Source: Raphanus sativus (taxonomy: Eukaryota; Streptophyta; Magnoliopsida; Brassicales; Brassicaceae). From it: a stretch of 64,000 nucleotides of DNA. Below, piece by piece: positions 11,262-23,650 of this stretch. Location: positions 18,952,800 to 19,016,799 of the forward strand of contig NC_079518.1 in NCBI RefSeq assembly GCF_000801105.2. Direction: 5' to 3'. Each line of letters begins with the position of its first letter. Position 1 is the first letter of the stretch. A program made the position numbers and the translations under genes. Below the pieces are notes generated by a model that saw only the letters and a program-made list of their open reading frames with translations, made no database searches and was not told the origin of the DNA.

Positions 11262-12839
11262 GTAAGGAGTTGGGCAGATAGCGGATTTCATGAGAGTTTT
11301 GCAATAGACATAGCCACCTCTTCCCACAGTGGAGACCACAGTGAAGAAAATGATGCAGACTACTGGGAAGAAGGAGCTTAGGAAAATTACTTAGAGAATG
11401 ACAGATTTGCAAATCGATTCCCACAATCGATCGACATCAAATGCCCACCATCGATCGATTATCTACTACATCCAGCAAAACGACATCGTCCATCGATCGA
11501 CATAACCAGTATCACATCGATTGATATTGACCCGGACGACTTAAAGGACAAAATCAGAATTTCACCGATTAGGGCAACACATGGGTATAAAAGGTTTACA
11601 AGTACATACACGAAAATTCAAACCTCTACACCTTATACCCAGCAGCTTCCAGCATTCAACAACTTATCAATGGAGGACTGCAACAACATGAACAATCGAT
11701 CCAACCATGCAGCTAGACGTGCACCATCGATCGCCACCACCACATCACCATCGATCGACGCCATCAACAGAGCCCAATCTCGATTTCATGAACCTTATGA
11801 TATCAGGAACGTTTCACTAACACCTGATGAATTTGGAATTTTCAGGGACACATGCAAGAGCAATGGATGGAAGAGTTCTGCACATAACCAGGGAAGACAT
11901 AGAAGACATCCTCCAAGTTGCTAATGGACCAGAAAACCTGTTCACACAGCAACGTAGCCATCAAGACATCCTAGCTCACGTCCAGGACAACCACCACGTC
12001 ACCACAAGAGAGGATACAGTTCCTCATGCCTTCGGTCAACCCAGGAGTTCACCATCGATCGACATCATTTCAAATCGATCGACGGCGGATATCCCGGATC
12101 GATCGACATGCCAAGAGTCAGATCGCCCGACAGACGATTGGAGTTTGGACGACGTGCCTTCAATACTGATGGATCCAGGAGATTCAAATGGGAAGCAAAG
12201 GATGAATATGGTGTCTACAGAGATGAGTTTGGCCATACTAGAGGAGTTGATGGTGAAATCATCCATGTTACAAGGAAGCAAATAAGAAAAATTCTGGAGA
12301 GAGCATCCCTTTTTCACAGAGGTTGCTTATGCCTTCCAGTACACACACGCCCTTACCATGCATACAGACCACCACCAGTACCCTACAGTAGAGAGGAGAT
12401 AGATGATATGGTGACTGATGTATGGAGAGCTCATGCACACCTTGAGGCAAACATACACACATTGGTGGAAGACACTTTCCAGCCTTTGGATGTCAGTTAC
12501 AAGGACCTCCAGAGTGATATGGCTGAGATAAGAGTGGAGCTTGGAAACATATTAACAATGCTTGAGAAGGAAGCTATGCCACCAGTATCGATCGACACAG
12601 TACCTGTGCCATCGATCGACATCGGCAAGACTACATCTAAGGACCGACCAGAATGTTCATCACCTAAGAAAGATGAATGGGAGATTGCTTACATCAATAC
12701 ACGGATTGGAGACGTCTACAGCCCTCTCAGCAACAATGTCGAATGGTTAAGCAAGAGGATCGATCTTCAACAGAAAGAGCTAGCATCAATTCGCAAGAAG
12801 GATCAAGGTAAGAATGCTACTTCTCCATCGATCGACACA
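11262..12839 (+). pseudogene. Ath-A accessory reading frame, part 1
   Basis: The phase of the protease frame continues past stops at 11259 and near 11380. After frameshifts near 11850 and 12110-12160, 12108-12839 is open. Two copies of one module are seen: D-E-F-G-I-F-R-D then D-G-R-V-L-H-I-T-R-E near 11830-11910, and D-E-Y-G-V-Y-R-D then D-G-E-I-I-H-V-T-R-K near 12210-12280. Helical, Glu/Lys-rich segments follow. S-I-D spacers separate modules. I do not recognise a family of known function. Ath-B interrupts it at 12839; it resumes at 25020 in the same frame. Confidence 0.65.
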
Positions 12840-14151
12840 TGATATACCATGAATTTCACCCGTTTTTAGCCATGGTATATGAGAGTTTTCAATCATATTT
12901 ACTACGTTTTCAAAGTATTTTAGAGTATTTTCAGGCGCATGTACTTAATTGAAGAAAGCAATACTTTTGAGGCATTTTTAGAGTATTCTCACGAATGAAG
13001 AATCGACCGATAGGAAACATGCGAGATCGGACGATTAGAGTCAATTACAATCGATCGACAGAAATCGAAGAGTGTCGATCGATATTAAGCCATTCAATGG
13101 ATCACGATTAAGAAGATTTTCAAGTATCACAAGTGTGCTATTTTTACACAATTAGTCCCTGGCCGCCTGTTAGGCTTTATATACTAGGGTTTTGTATCAT
13201 TTTAGAGGCAGACTTGCCTAGAGACCTATTGGAGAAGAGAAGCAATTTGGCTACCTTAGGAGAAGAGTTAGAGTTGGAGAGATAGATCTGAGACTGCAAA
13301 ACACAGAAGATCTTGAACTCCCTTTTTATCTGACTCATTACTCTTTGTGTTCCTTATTTCATATTGAATTTTATTCAAACCATCATGATCTTGTCTCTCA
13401 TGAATATGTCTGAGTAAACCTAATTGTTAGATTTAGGTTTCTCATAAGGGTGAATCATGTGATGAGATTGTGATATTTATTAGGGTTGTTAAATTAGTTC
13501 TTTCACTTAGTTATTCTTAATACTAGATTTAGGATTGATCACCCTTAAATCTAGATCTTAGGATTGAAGAGATAACCAACTGTATACTCTCAATGCCCTA
13601 GTGATCTAACTGACTAGACTCATGCGAAAGGTGGTCTAGATCATTAGAGAACGCGTTCAACCAAATCGATAATGCTTGCTAGAATTACCATCGATCGATA
13701 CAATCATCGTTGTAGCGATCGATTGTATGGAAGGTGTATCGATCGATTAAGACGAAAGTCGTATCGATCGACTCTTTTCCGAGATCAACAAACGACAGTT
13801 GAGATCTGGGATCTAGTAAAGGAGACCCTACTGGTCGTACCAATTGATTGAGTTCAAGGACTAAAGCCCTATTGTCACTTTCAAACTGCATAAATTCATA
13901 CCTGAGAAATACCTGAATCTAGCTATCTTCCCCATTTAGAAACAACCTTCACTTCAGTTACTGAACAACTCCCTTGTTCACATTAATATTTACTGTTTTA
14001 AAACATATAAAACCTTAAGTCTATCTTAATTTCTATTTAATTAAGCCTTCAAGTAATCCTAGAGTCCTTGTGGATTCGATCCCTAAGTACTGCATCTGAA
14101 CCTCTTATTTGAGAGAGTAATTCACTTTTTAGGGTAATTTGAGTGATATCA
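12840..14151 (+). repeat. Ath-B 5' LTR
   Basis: TGATATACCATG ... GATATCA, matching 23691-25014. A TATA-like TTTATATA lies near 13177-13184. Cores at 13051/13075 and at 13691, 13715 (variant), 13739 and 13764 are spaced 24, 24, 24 and 25 nt, outside any coding frame. Confidence 0.93.
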
Positions 14152-14155
14152 AATT

Positions 14156-14173
14156 TGGCGCCGTTGCCGGAGA
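14156..14173 (+). promoter_or_regulatory. Ath-B primer site, tRNA-Asp
   Basis: TGGCGCCGTTGCCGGAGA differs at one position from the Ath-A site (GGGGA reads GGAGA), otherwise complementary to the 3' end of tRNA-Asp. Confidence 0.88.
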
Positions 14174-14269
14174 CTCTTTCTTATTACTTTTAGATTTAAT
14201 TTAGAATTTAGCGTAGACTTTGTTACTTTTGCTAATTCTCCTATTCTTTTGTTTAAAAAAAAAAGAAAG

Positions 14270-15793
14270 ATGGAGAATACATGTGTCGGCCAAGCATCGA
14301 TCGAAACGGAACATTGTCAATCGATCGACGCAGATACTGAAGAATCGATCGTTTCATCCGGAACGTTATCGATCGATACCACCCAGCCGGAAGCAGGTAA
14401 GTACCCTCTTACCGACGCTAATAATGAGAAAGTAGTCCAAACTGAACCAGTAGGTCAATCAAGCAACACTTCTAGCCAAACTAATGAAAAACAGGGGACT
14501 GAAATCCTTGTTAAGTCAAACTCTACCTTGAACATAGGTAAAGAGATTAAATTTCCCTTGCAAGACTACTTAAACCCCGATAGGACCTATTCCAATAGGT
14601 CCGCTATCAGAATACCTGACGACGTCACCTCGAAAACCAAGTTTAATGCTGACTATTATAATATGATGCGTCGAAACCCTTTTAAAAGATCTTCTCTAGA
14701 ACATCCACAAGACCACATAGAGGGTCTAGAGGAATTAATTCCAGACGAGTATATTCGTTGCAGACTTTTCCCATTTTCATTAGAAGGGGGAGCCTTGAGA
14801 TGGCTAAACTGTCTACCAAGAGGATCCCTGACTAGCTGGAAAGAGATTAGAAATGCTTTCCTTAAGCAATTCTTCGACGATACTCGTTATTGGGAAGTAA
14901 GGAGGCGAATCTCTACCTTCCGTCAAGATCCTTAGGAATCATTCAAAAATGCATGGGGAAGATTCAAGAGTTACGAACTCGAATGCCCCCACCATGGTTA
15001 TCCAGAACCACAATTTCTTAAGATCTTTTACAAAGGTGTTATTCTGAGCTATAAGACAACGCTTGATACAGTAAGCGAAGGGAATTTCGTTACTAGAAAT
15101 CCTATGAAAGCAAGACGTCTAATCGAAAACATGGCAAGAGGAAGATCCTATGAAGAAATGGATGAAGAAAAAGAAAAAGAAAAAACTATAGTCTCAATAG
15201 AAAATACTGAGTTAGCTGAAATAAAAAATTCCATAAATTCGCTTCATTCTCTTCTGACAGATCAAAATCCACCTAATCTGTGCCAGTACTTCCATAAAAG
15301 TCCTCTTATATCAGATGATGAGCTCGACTTTATAGAAAGATTAGATGATACTGATCCTCATTCTGTGTTTAACATCGACAGCTTTACACGAGACTATGAA
15401 ATCTGTATACAGTCTCGTACTGGGAGAGAGAAGTACAATCTAAAACAGGCTCTTACAGGAAACCGTAAAATGAAATCCGAATTCAACGGGAAAATAAATA
15501 GTGTTTACGGTGAGCTAAATCAGAAGATGGATTCTCTAATCGAACACCTACGGGGAATGGAAGACAAAATTGCTAACCTTGCAACTACTCTAAAAAGAGA
15601 GGCAGGTCGTCTTCCTGGAAGGACCGATGCTAATCCTGGAGCAAAACGCCAGGCATATGCCGTAATGTTACGAAGCGGAAAACACCTTGAAACAAATCCC
15701 AGAAAAGATGCCAGCAATAAAAAATTCATCGATAATGCGGGAAAAAGCAATTCTAACCCCATAGAACTTCTCGACAATGACTCCGATACATGA
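14270..15793 (+). pseudogene. gag: Ath-B gag, decayed
   Basis: ATG at 14270 follows an A-rich leader. The first 35 or so residues hold four octapeptides starting S-I, encoded by cores at 14297, 14321, 14345 and 14369, exactly 24 nt apart. The gag core has W-L-N-C-L-P-R-G-S-L-T-S-W, F-L-K-Q-F-F-D-D and C-P-H-H-G-Y. The tail contains a coiled-coil-like region and the A-Y-A-V-M-L-R-S-G-K segment that precedes the protease spacer in Athila. Stops at 14933 (TAG) and 15791 (TGA) interrupt an otherwise continuous frame that runs on into pol. Confidence 0.88.
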
Positions 15794-16813
15794 ACATCAG
15801 AACAAAGGGAAAACTCTTCAAATAAAAAGAATCAGGGGAAGACTATAGACTTAGACCAAGAGAATCCCGATGCCGAAGTCGAGATCGACCATCTGGACGA
15901 ACCAAATGTCGATCGATCCTCTGGGAAGGAAAACGATCGACCGTCTAGCGGCACTGGCGATGGCAATACGCAATCTACCAGGACTGAAAGAGTCTATAGA
16001 ACTCCTCCCCCATTTCCTCCAAACAAACCACAAACAAAGAAAGCATTGGAACATGCAATCTGCAAAAAGGCTTTTGAAAAAATCAATCTGGAAATGTCCC
16101 TCAATGATGCTCTTAAGATAGCCCCCTCGGTGAAAAAATACGTAAAAGATATGATATCCTCGAGTGGAGAACAAAGCGTCATGCTGGTGTCAGAGGAAGT
16201 AAGTGCCATGATACAAGGGGAAACTTCAATTAAAAGGTCTGACCCTGGTAGTTTTGTCCTAGATTGTAAGATACAAAACGCACGTTTTCCTTGATCTCTT
16301 TGTGATCTTGGCTCTAGTGTGGCAATTTCACTAGGTTATGATGTATTTGTCCCAACGCCTATCACGTTAGTTCTAGCTGATCGTTCTATTAGGGTACCTG
16401 AAGGAATCCTGGTAGATGTACCAGTCAAAATTGATGATTGCTTCATACCAGCAGATTTTGTCGTACTCAAGTATAAACAAGTGCCGAAAGACCCCCTTAT
16501 ATTAGGTCGGCCCTTTTTAGCTACAGCAGGAGCAATAATAGATTGTAGAGGAGGAAAGATTGATTTAAATGTCGGAGATATATCAATGAACTTCGACATG
16601 GAAAAACTATTAAAACGCCCTCTAATAGACGATCACGCCTTTTACGCAGAAGAAGTTTATGAGCTGGAGAAAGAATACCTTACGGATATATGTGCTACCA
16701 ATTCATCAGAAGACACATTCACTCCTGATGAACAAGAAATTCTGAAAGTAGATAGCAGAACAGAAGATTACGCGAACCTTATGGACGCAAGTATCGGAGA
16801 TGCAAATGAATAA
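15794..16813 (+). pseudogene. pol: Ath-B protease region, decayed
   Basis: Same frame as gag. A polar spacer (cores at 15909 and variant 15933) leads to the protease: S-L-C-D-L-G-S-S-V at about 16295-16321, L-I-L-G-R-P-F-L-A-T-A-G-A near 16495-16540. D-L-G in place of D-T-G is usual in Athila. A TGA at 16292 falls three codons before the active-site Cys-Asp, and a TAA at 16811 closes the open part. It would mature the polyprotein. Confidence 0.82.
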
Positions 16814-18625
16814 AATGATGATTCTGAAATCATTACGGATCAATTCCTTAGGGAAACTATTGATCGTTCATTTTCTTCATCGACCAAATGGACTAAAGAA
16901 AAAGCGCCCAAAGTGGAACTGAAACCACTTCCAGCTGGCCTGAAATATGCATTCCTTTGCGATAAATAACACCCTGTCATTGTTAACGAAAATCTCACAA
17001 ATGGAGAGCTTGCGCTTCTTTTAAACAAGCTGCGTAAGTATCGGAGAGCGATCGGGTATTCTCTCGATGATATTCCCGGAATAGCTCCTGACCTTTGCAT
17101 GCACCGCATCTACCTCGAAGAAGATGCAAAAACTTCTATAGAACAGCAAAGGAGACTCAACCCAAACCTAAAAGAGGTAGTGAAAAAGGAAACAATTAAA
17201 CTTCTGGATGATGGAGTTATATATCCTATCTCAGATAGCAAATGGGTAAGCCCTGTGCATGTTGTACCAAAGAAAGCTGGGATCACAGTGGTTAAAAACG
17301 ATAAAGACGAACTTATCCCCACACGCACTGTCACTGGACATCGAATGTGTATTGATTACAGGAAACTGAATGCTGCTACTAGAAAAGACCATTTTCCCTT
17401 ACCTTTCATCGATCAAATGCTCGAAAGGCTGGCTAACCATAAATATTACTGTTTTCTTGACGGATATTCGGGATTTTTCCAGATACCGATACATCCTGAA
17501 GATCAAGAAAAGACAACTTTTACTTGTCCTTACGGAACATTTGCATATCGCAGAATGCCATTTGGACTATGTAACGCACCAGCCACTTTCCAACGCTGCA
17601 TGATGTCAATATTCACAGACATGATCGAAGATTTCATGGAAGTCTTTATGGACGATTTTTCGGTTTACGGATCAAGTTTTAAGGATTGCTTAGACAACCT
17701 GTGCAAGGTATTGGAAAGATGCGAAGAAAAGAATCTTGTCCTAAATTGGGAAAAATGCCATTTCATGGTAAACAATGGTATAGTCCTTACACATAAAGTT
17801 TCCGCAGCTAGAATAGAAGTAGACAGAGCCAAAATTGAAGTAATGACTGGTCTACCGGCACCCACAAACGTTAGAGACATACGAAGTTTCCTTAGACATG
17901 CCGGATTTTACAGACGATTCATACAAGATTTCAGTAAAATTGCTAGACCCCTGAACAATCTTTTGTGCAAAGAAGTTAAATTCGATTTTACGCCAGAATG
18001 TAAGGAAGCTTTCGAAGCGCTGAAGAAGTCTCTTAGAACTGCCCCAGTCGTACAACCACCCGATTGGAATCTCCCTTTCGAGATTATGTGCGATGCGAGT
18101 GATTTCGCAGTTGGAGCAGTTCTAGGACAACGAAAAGATAAGAAGCTACACGCTATATACTATGCAAGTCGCACACTCGACGAAGCGCAACGGAACTACT
18201 CTACCACAGAAAAAGAGTTACTAGCAGTGGTTTATGCTTTCGAAAAATTCTGCCAATACTTAGTTGGAGCACATGTTATAGTCCACACTGATCATGCTGC
18301 CATCAAATATTTAATGCAGAAGAAAGATGCTAAACCAAGACTAATAAGATGGATCTTGTTACTGCTAGAGTTTGATATCGAAATCAAAGATAAAAGAGGA
18401 GTATACAACGGTGTCGCTGATCATCTTTCCAGGATTCGAATTGAGGATAAAGTTCCTATAGACGATTTCTTTCCCACAGAGAATATAGCTCTTTTGGACA
18501 CGTCATTCATAGGTCACATATCGCTCATATCTGACGGATTGCTGGACGAATCAAATGGCAAACTGACGACCGACACTACTGATACAAGATCAATCATATC
18601 CATCAGCGACAGAACATCAACATAA
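16814..18625 (+). pseudogene. pol: Ath-B reverse transcriptase and RNase H
   Basis: After a TAA at 16967 the frame is open from 17099 to 18625 (508 codons). RT motifs: [45 protein letters not shown], and the catalytic F-M-D-D at about 17645-17656, with Phe where many relatives have Tyr. RNase H follows: [28 protein letters not shown] at 18623 separates it from integrase. No second RNase H, as expected for Athila. Confidence 0.9.
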
Positions 18626-20016
18626 CTTATTGACATACCAGTTAAGGTTGCTTGTAATGCTTTAAATCATAATATATCCGATGTCTCTCTACAAGAAGCA
18701 AACACGATTGGACGGAACATCAAAGATCGACCTTGGTGTGCCGATATAGTCAACTATTTAGCCGCTGATTTTGAACCAGAAAATTTAAAAGGTTACGAAA
18801 GAAAGAAATTCTTTCGTGAAGTTCAGAGATACAACTGGGATGAGCCATATCTCTACAAGCATTGTTCTGACGGTATATATAGAAGATGCGTCTCTGAAGT
18901 TGAAATTCCGAACATTATTTACCAATGTCATAGCTCTGATTACGCAGGACATTTCGCCACTTTTAAAACAGTTTCCAAAATTCTCCAAGCAGGATTTTGG
19001 TGGCCAACAACATTTCGCGATGTTCATGCTCATATAGCACAATGCGACAGATGTCAGCGGAGAGGAAAAATAAGCAAGAGACATGAGATGGAACAAAAAT
19101 TTATCTTAGAAGTAGAAGTTTTCGACTGTTGGGGAATAGATTTTATGGGTCCTTTCCCATCTTCTTATGGCAACAAATATATCCTAGTCGCTGTAGACTA
19201 CGTCTCAAAATGGGTTGAGGCAGTTGCTTCCCCTACAAATGATGCGTCTGTAGTTATCAAACTTTTCAAGAGCATCATCTTCCCAAGATTTGGAGTTCCA
19301 AGAATAGTCATTAGTGACGGTGGATCACATTCCATAAACAAAGTTTTCGACAGATTGCTTGAGAAGAATGGTGTCCACCATCGAGTAGCTACACCTTATC
19401 ACCCACAAACCAGTAGACAAGTGGAAGTTTCGAACCAAAAATCAAGGAAATCTTGGAGAAGACTCTCCGAATAGACAGGAAAGATTGGTCTCGCAAATTG
19501 GACAATGCCTTATGGGCATATCGGACCGCCTATAAAACACCACTGGGAACGACACCCTTTCACTTGCTGTACGGAAAATCATGCCATTTACCAGTTGAAC
19601 TGGAGCACAAGGCAGCCTTGGCAACCAAATTATTAAATTTTGATATTAAGCCAGCTGCCGAGAGACGACTAATTCAGCTCAACGAGCTCGATGAAATACG
19701 ACATTTGGCATATGAAAATTCGAAGTTATATAAGGAACGAACAAAAGCTTATCACGATAAGAAAATCCTGTCTAGACGCTTTGAACCGAATGATCAAGTT
19801 CTCCTATATAACTCCAGATTAAACCTTTTCCCTGGAAAACTAAAATCTCGTTGGTCAGGACCTTTTACAATTAAGGAAGTAAAACCTTCCGGAGCACTAA
19901 CGATCGTTAGTGAAAAGGGCGACGAGTTCACAGTAAACGGGCAGCGAGTAAAGCATTATTGGGCCAAACCACCAGATATAAAGCCCCTTTCGCTGCTACC
20001 ACCCGGTGATAACTAA
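18626..20016 (+). pseudogene. pol: Ath-B integrase, one frameshift
   Basis: Same frame as RT up to about 19440. Zinc-binding H...G-H-F...C-D-R-C at about 18930-19060. Core: [19 protein letters not shown], and Q-T-S-x-Q-V-E-V-S-N where the usual Gly reads Arg. A one-base loss near 19438 moves the remainder to 19453-20016, which holds [10 protein letters not shown], the [11 protein letters not shown] motif and the C-terminal beta-rich part. The end at 20016 precedes a conserved non-coding block. Confidence 0.88.
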
Positions 20017-20053
20017 AAGCAGTTATCCTAAGTCGAGCTAAAGACTTTAAACT

Positions 20054-20076
20054 AAGCGCTGAATGGGAGGCAACCC
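20054..20076 (+). promoter_or_regulatory. Conserved post-pol block
   Basis: AAGCGCTGA..GGGAGGCAAC lies 38 bases after the pol stop. The same block occurs at 25875-25897 in Ath-A, after its accessory frame, although the flanking DNA has diverged and no protein is shared. Conservation outside coding sequence suggests an RNA-level or cis role, such as splicing or packaging (inference). Confidence 0.55.
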
Positions 20077-20819
20077 ATTTTCCTTTTTAATTTATTTTCA
20101 TCCTTATTTTAACTTTTATTCTCAATTTTCTTTTTATTCATATTTATTTCGCTTAATTCGTTTAGTTATAAATTTTAATCACTAGTTAGTATCATTTTTA
20201 GTATTTTCAAAACATTCACTTTCCCATATGCATAAAAATCGATCGATATCAACCATGTTGTATCGATCGACACGGGGATGTCGAGGCAACTTCTCATTTA
20301 ACTCGACATCCGCCTCTTCTTTCCTTATTTCGCAAACCCTAGCTGAATCATAAAACTCTCTTTTCTCTCTCAATTCTTGACGATTTCCGTTGAATCTTTG
20401 CCCAAAACCACTCGATTTCAAGACATCCATCTGTTTTCATTCGCATTTCTCTATATATCCAAGGTATTGGTCCGAAATTCTCTTTGGATTGAATCCCAAG
20501 GGATTGGGTTTTGAATTGGGAAAATCGGGTCGGTTTGGTGCAATTCTAGGGCGTTTTAGATGTTTAAACCGGTTATCTAGGTGCTAGGATAGTTTGTTAT
20601 GCTCCAATCCTCTCTTTTGATTCGATTTTCGTATGAACTGTTGAATTGCAGGTTTCGCGAGTCGCTATCGATCGACACAGACTTTGTCCTGTCGATCGAT
20701 TCCTGACTCTCTGATGAACACTGATTTTATCTATCGATCGACATACACGAGTGTGCATCAGTCGATATTACTCTCTTTCGCGAACCAAGCTAACTTACTC
20801 ATTTTGCTTTTCTTTTCAG
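20077..20819 (+). other. Non-coding leader before the ATHILA ORF-1-type gene
   Basis: No supportable frame. Cores at 20239/20263 and 20668/20692 are 24 nt apart; another is at 20734. A pyrimidine tract ending TTTTCTTTTCAG (20808-20819) abuts the ATG at 20820 and looks like a 3' splice site, which fits expression of the downstream gene from a spliced RNA. The donor is not identified. Confidence 0.5.
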
Positions 20820-22205
20820 ATGAGCACAGATTCGGATACTGAGAGAGAGAGGAGGACGAAGAGGAGGAGTGATCCCGCTGGCCCTTCAAACCGCCGACAA
20901 CCTTGGGTCCCGAGGGACGACAAGAGGCCTCCATGGCCACATGTGGATAAGACCCCCATCGCTTACAGGGAGGGTCGCAACTTCTCGGATCCGAGGGCAG
21001 TCATCTCCAGCAGAGAGTGTACCAATAGAGAGCTCACAGAGCAGTGGGACGACTTCGACAGCCTGCACTACAACGCCTGGATCGATGTCGACATCGAGCC
21101 TACACGCTTCATTGAGCCGGAGGTCACACACAAGATGCGGATCCAGGATGATCTGTACGCGATGATCGCTCAGCTCGGGTTGGGCACCATGGCCACGCAC
21201 GCCTACGACCTCCACATTCCGTTGGTCTGCCAGTTCATGGCCTCTGTCCGTCTCACCTACCGCCATGATGGTCCTAAAGTCGCGGGCGACGGCGTGCTCT
21301 CTTTCTTTGCTCGAGGGAAGAGATACTCGATCACCATCCCCCAGCTCTGCAGCATTTTTGGTTTTGAGGAGGATGCGACATCTTGCAGGTTCTCGCCTCT
21401 CCCTGGTGTGAACGCCTTCTGGAAGATCATAGGCACCGGCAGTTGGAGCGGCTCAGCGACTCAGTCTGACGTTCGCCACCCGACTCTACGCTACTTCCTA
21501 CGGGCTATTGCCAACACTCTGTTGTGCAAGATGGAGCCCAACAAGGTGCGCCTACATGATCTCTCACTGCTCTTCCCAGCAGTTAACGGACTGGTCGATC
21601 TCTCTCACCTCGACACTGCAGGACTGGTAGTCCCCAACCTTGGAGCTCTCTTCGCCGAGCATCTGATCTCACTGAAGAAGAAACCCTTCACGGGTTCGGG
21701 TAGGAAGAAGGAGAGTGTGGGTAGTCTTCTCACACTGATCTTTGAGTTCTGTGGTGTCCGTCTGGACAGGGGTACCGCAGACCGCCGCCATCTCTTCATG
21801 GACGAGCAGCACCTGATGCACTGCGTCTGGCTCAAGGAGAGCCTTCTCTGGTTTTTCAGGATTGACCGTCGCTTCCGTATGTTTCAGCTCCCGCATGCAT
21901 CACTCACTGACTTCGACCATCAGGTCGACAGGATCCGGTTCAGGCCCGACGACGAGTTCCTTTTGGAGCTCACCACCGAGTCTCGCCAGGAACCGATGGA
22001 GCGTGGTGTTGGAGGATCGCAGGCAGCTCCCGCAGCTCCCCTTCCTGACATCCCGGACATACCAGACATCCCGATGCCAGAGGCAGACTTTCAGAGGACA
22101 GTCATGACTGCTCTACGAGCCATCTGGGCTCGAGTCACGCGACCACCATGTGCGAGCAGGAGGAGTGTCAGAGCATCAGACCCAGGACCATCTCACCAGT
22201 ACTAG
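20820..22205 (+). CDS. ATHILA ORF-1-type protein in envelope-like position
   Basis: Intact 461-codon frame from the ATG just after a splice-acceptor-like CAG. The N-terminus is basic and polar. The middle (residues about 90-370) has the features of the ATHILA ORF-1 family: W-D-D-F, L-G-L-G-T-M, C-Q-F-M-A-S-V, F-F-A-R-G, S-I-F-G-F-E and L-R-Y-F-L-R-A-I-A-N. The C-terminal part has a P-D-I-P repeat and a basic end. No clear signal peptide or strong membrane segment is seen, so an envelope role is only positional. The gene is GC-rich for this element and has no stop, in contrast to the broken gag-pol. Function unknown. Confidence 0.85.
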   Translation: MSTDSDTERERRTKRRSDPAGPSNRRQPWVPRDDKRPPWPHVDKTPIAYREGRNFSDPRAVISSRECTNRELTEQWDDFDSLHYNAWIDVDIEPTRFIEPEVTHKMRIQDDLYAMIAQLGLGTMATHAYDLHIPLVCQFMASVRLTYRHDGPKVAGDGVLSFFARGKRYSITIPQLCSIFGFEEDATSCRFSPLPGVNAFWKIIGTGSWSGSATQSDVRHPTLRYFLRAIANTLLCKMEPNKVRLHDLSLLFPAVNGLVDLSHLDTAGLVVPNLGALFAEHLISLKKKPFTGSGRKKESVGSLLTLIFEFCGVRLDRGTADRRHLFMDEQHLMHCVWLKESLLWFFRIDRRFRMFQLPHASLTDFDHQVDRIRFRPDDEFLLELTTESRQEPMERGVGGSQAAPAAPLPDIPDIPDIPMPEADFQRTVMTALRAIWARVTRPPCASRRSVRASDPGPSHQY

Positions 22206-23205
22206 CAGGAGGAGGACGAGGAGGCCACTGACTAGCCTTCTTACCTCTTCTCTTTATCTTTCAGACTTTTTATTTTTCTTTTTATGTTTGTGTTTCGTAT
22301 TTGCAGGATTTATGTTTTTAGACTTATCTATGTTTTATGCTTTTGCACTAGTTCGTATCTTTAATTTTCTTTGTTTTTGGACTGACAACAAAGCTAACTT
22401 GAGAGTCAAGCTAGACGAGTGAGTGAGTCCCGTGCTAACACATTATCACACATTCTGTCTGATACTGTCGCTCGATACCCTCTATGGTACATCGATCGAT
22501 AGTAGAGACAGAAAGGTACGACACTTTGCTTCATTATCACAAATTCTTATTATTCCACCAAGACGGTGTAATTTAAGTCTGGGGGAGAGTGTTACTAACA
22601 TTTATCAATTATCATCTATTTCTATTATATAAACCAACCTATTTTCATTTCTGTTTTTCAAAAATTAAAAACCAAAAATATATAAATATTTATTAATGAT
22701 TTTTTTTTAAACCACTCTTTGGCGTTACTCTAGACTTATTTACCACAGATTGCACTAGAGATACCAAAGTGGATCAACCTGTCAGTTATCCACACTTGCC
22801 CAGACTGTTTAAAGGAACCGAAGCTAACCTCTAACCTAATACTGACTTGTTTAGCTTGTCTTGGGGCTTGGTATACATCAGATCGGAATCCTCCTTCAAG
22901 ACTGAAAAGGTACAAGTCAATGCAATTCTGGTTTCCTTTCTTCTCTCTCCAGCATCTCAAGATCTAAGTTTATAACGAAAAGATTGATATGATTTCTTGA
23001 GAGGCAGAGGGGTAGGAGTGTCTCCTGCGACCCCATTATTCTAAATCTCAAGAATGATCACACATTGTGGAAACGAGGGGTAGGAGCGATTCCTGCGACC
23101 CCATTATTCGCTACACTTTGCCGAAAATGTATAAGTTACAATGCAAATGTCAATTAGTTGGACTAGATGCCTATGTGGCATCGAAACCTGTTGAAGTTGA
23201 AACTA

Positions 23206-23305
23206 NNNNNNNNNNNNNNNNNNNNNNNNNNNNNNNNNNNNNNNNNNNNNNNNNNNNNNNNNNNNNNNNNNNNNNNNNNNNNNNNNNNNNNNNNNNNNNN
23301 NNNNN
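23206..23305. other. Assembly gap (100 N)
   Basis: A run of exactly 100 undetermined bases. A round number is usually a placeholder for a gap of unknown size. The flanks match the Ath-A 3' region near 55280-55290, so little may be missing. Confidence 0.95.
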
Positions 23306-23650
23306 TTAGAGATTCAGAGAAGAGAGATGAGAGGAGAAAAGAATTAGAAAAGACTACCTGCTCAGGAAACTTGTTTGAGCTGAATCCATGTGTCTTTTGA
23401 TCGATACCCCAAGGTAAAGCACGCACTTTTATTTTATGCTAAGAAATGAGGTTAGTAAAGGAGAATTTTAGACAAGATCTGCTAACTTGTTGGATAGATG
23501 AATTTGGTTGCTAGACTAGGATAAGGTATAAATGTGCATTTGTGGTTGAAATTTTTTAGATTCTTATGACAAGGAAGTGAGGATTTTTTTTAGTTTTCAA
23601 AAATAAGAGTCATATTGTTTTCAAACCTCCTTCGGAGAGACTACTGATTG

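Noticed and set aside
20820..22205. Retroviral-type envelope glycoprotein
   Set aside because: Position after pol suggests it, but I see no signal peptide, cleavage site or convincing membrane anchor; the ATHILA ORF-1-type description is safer.
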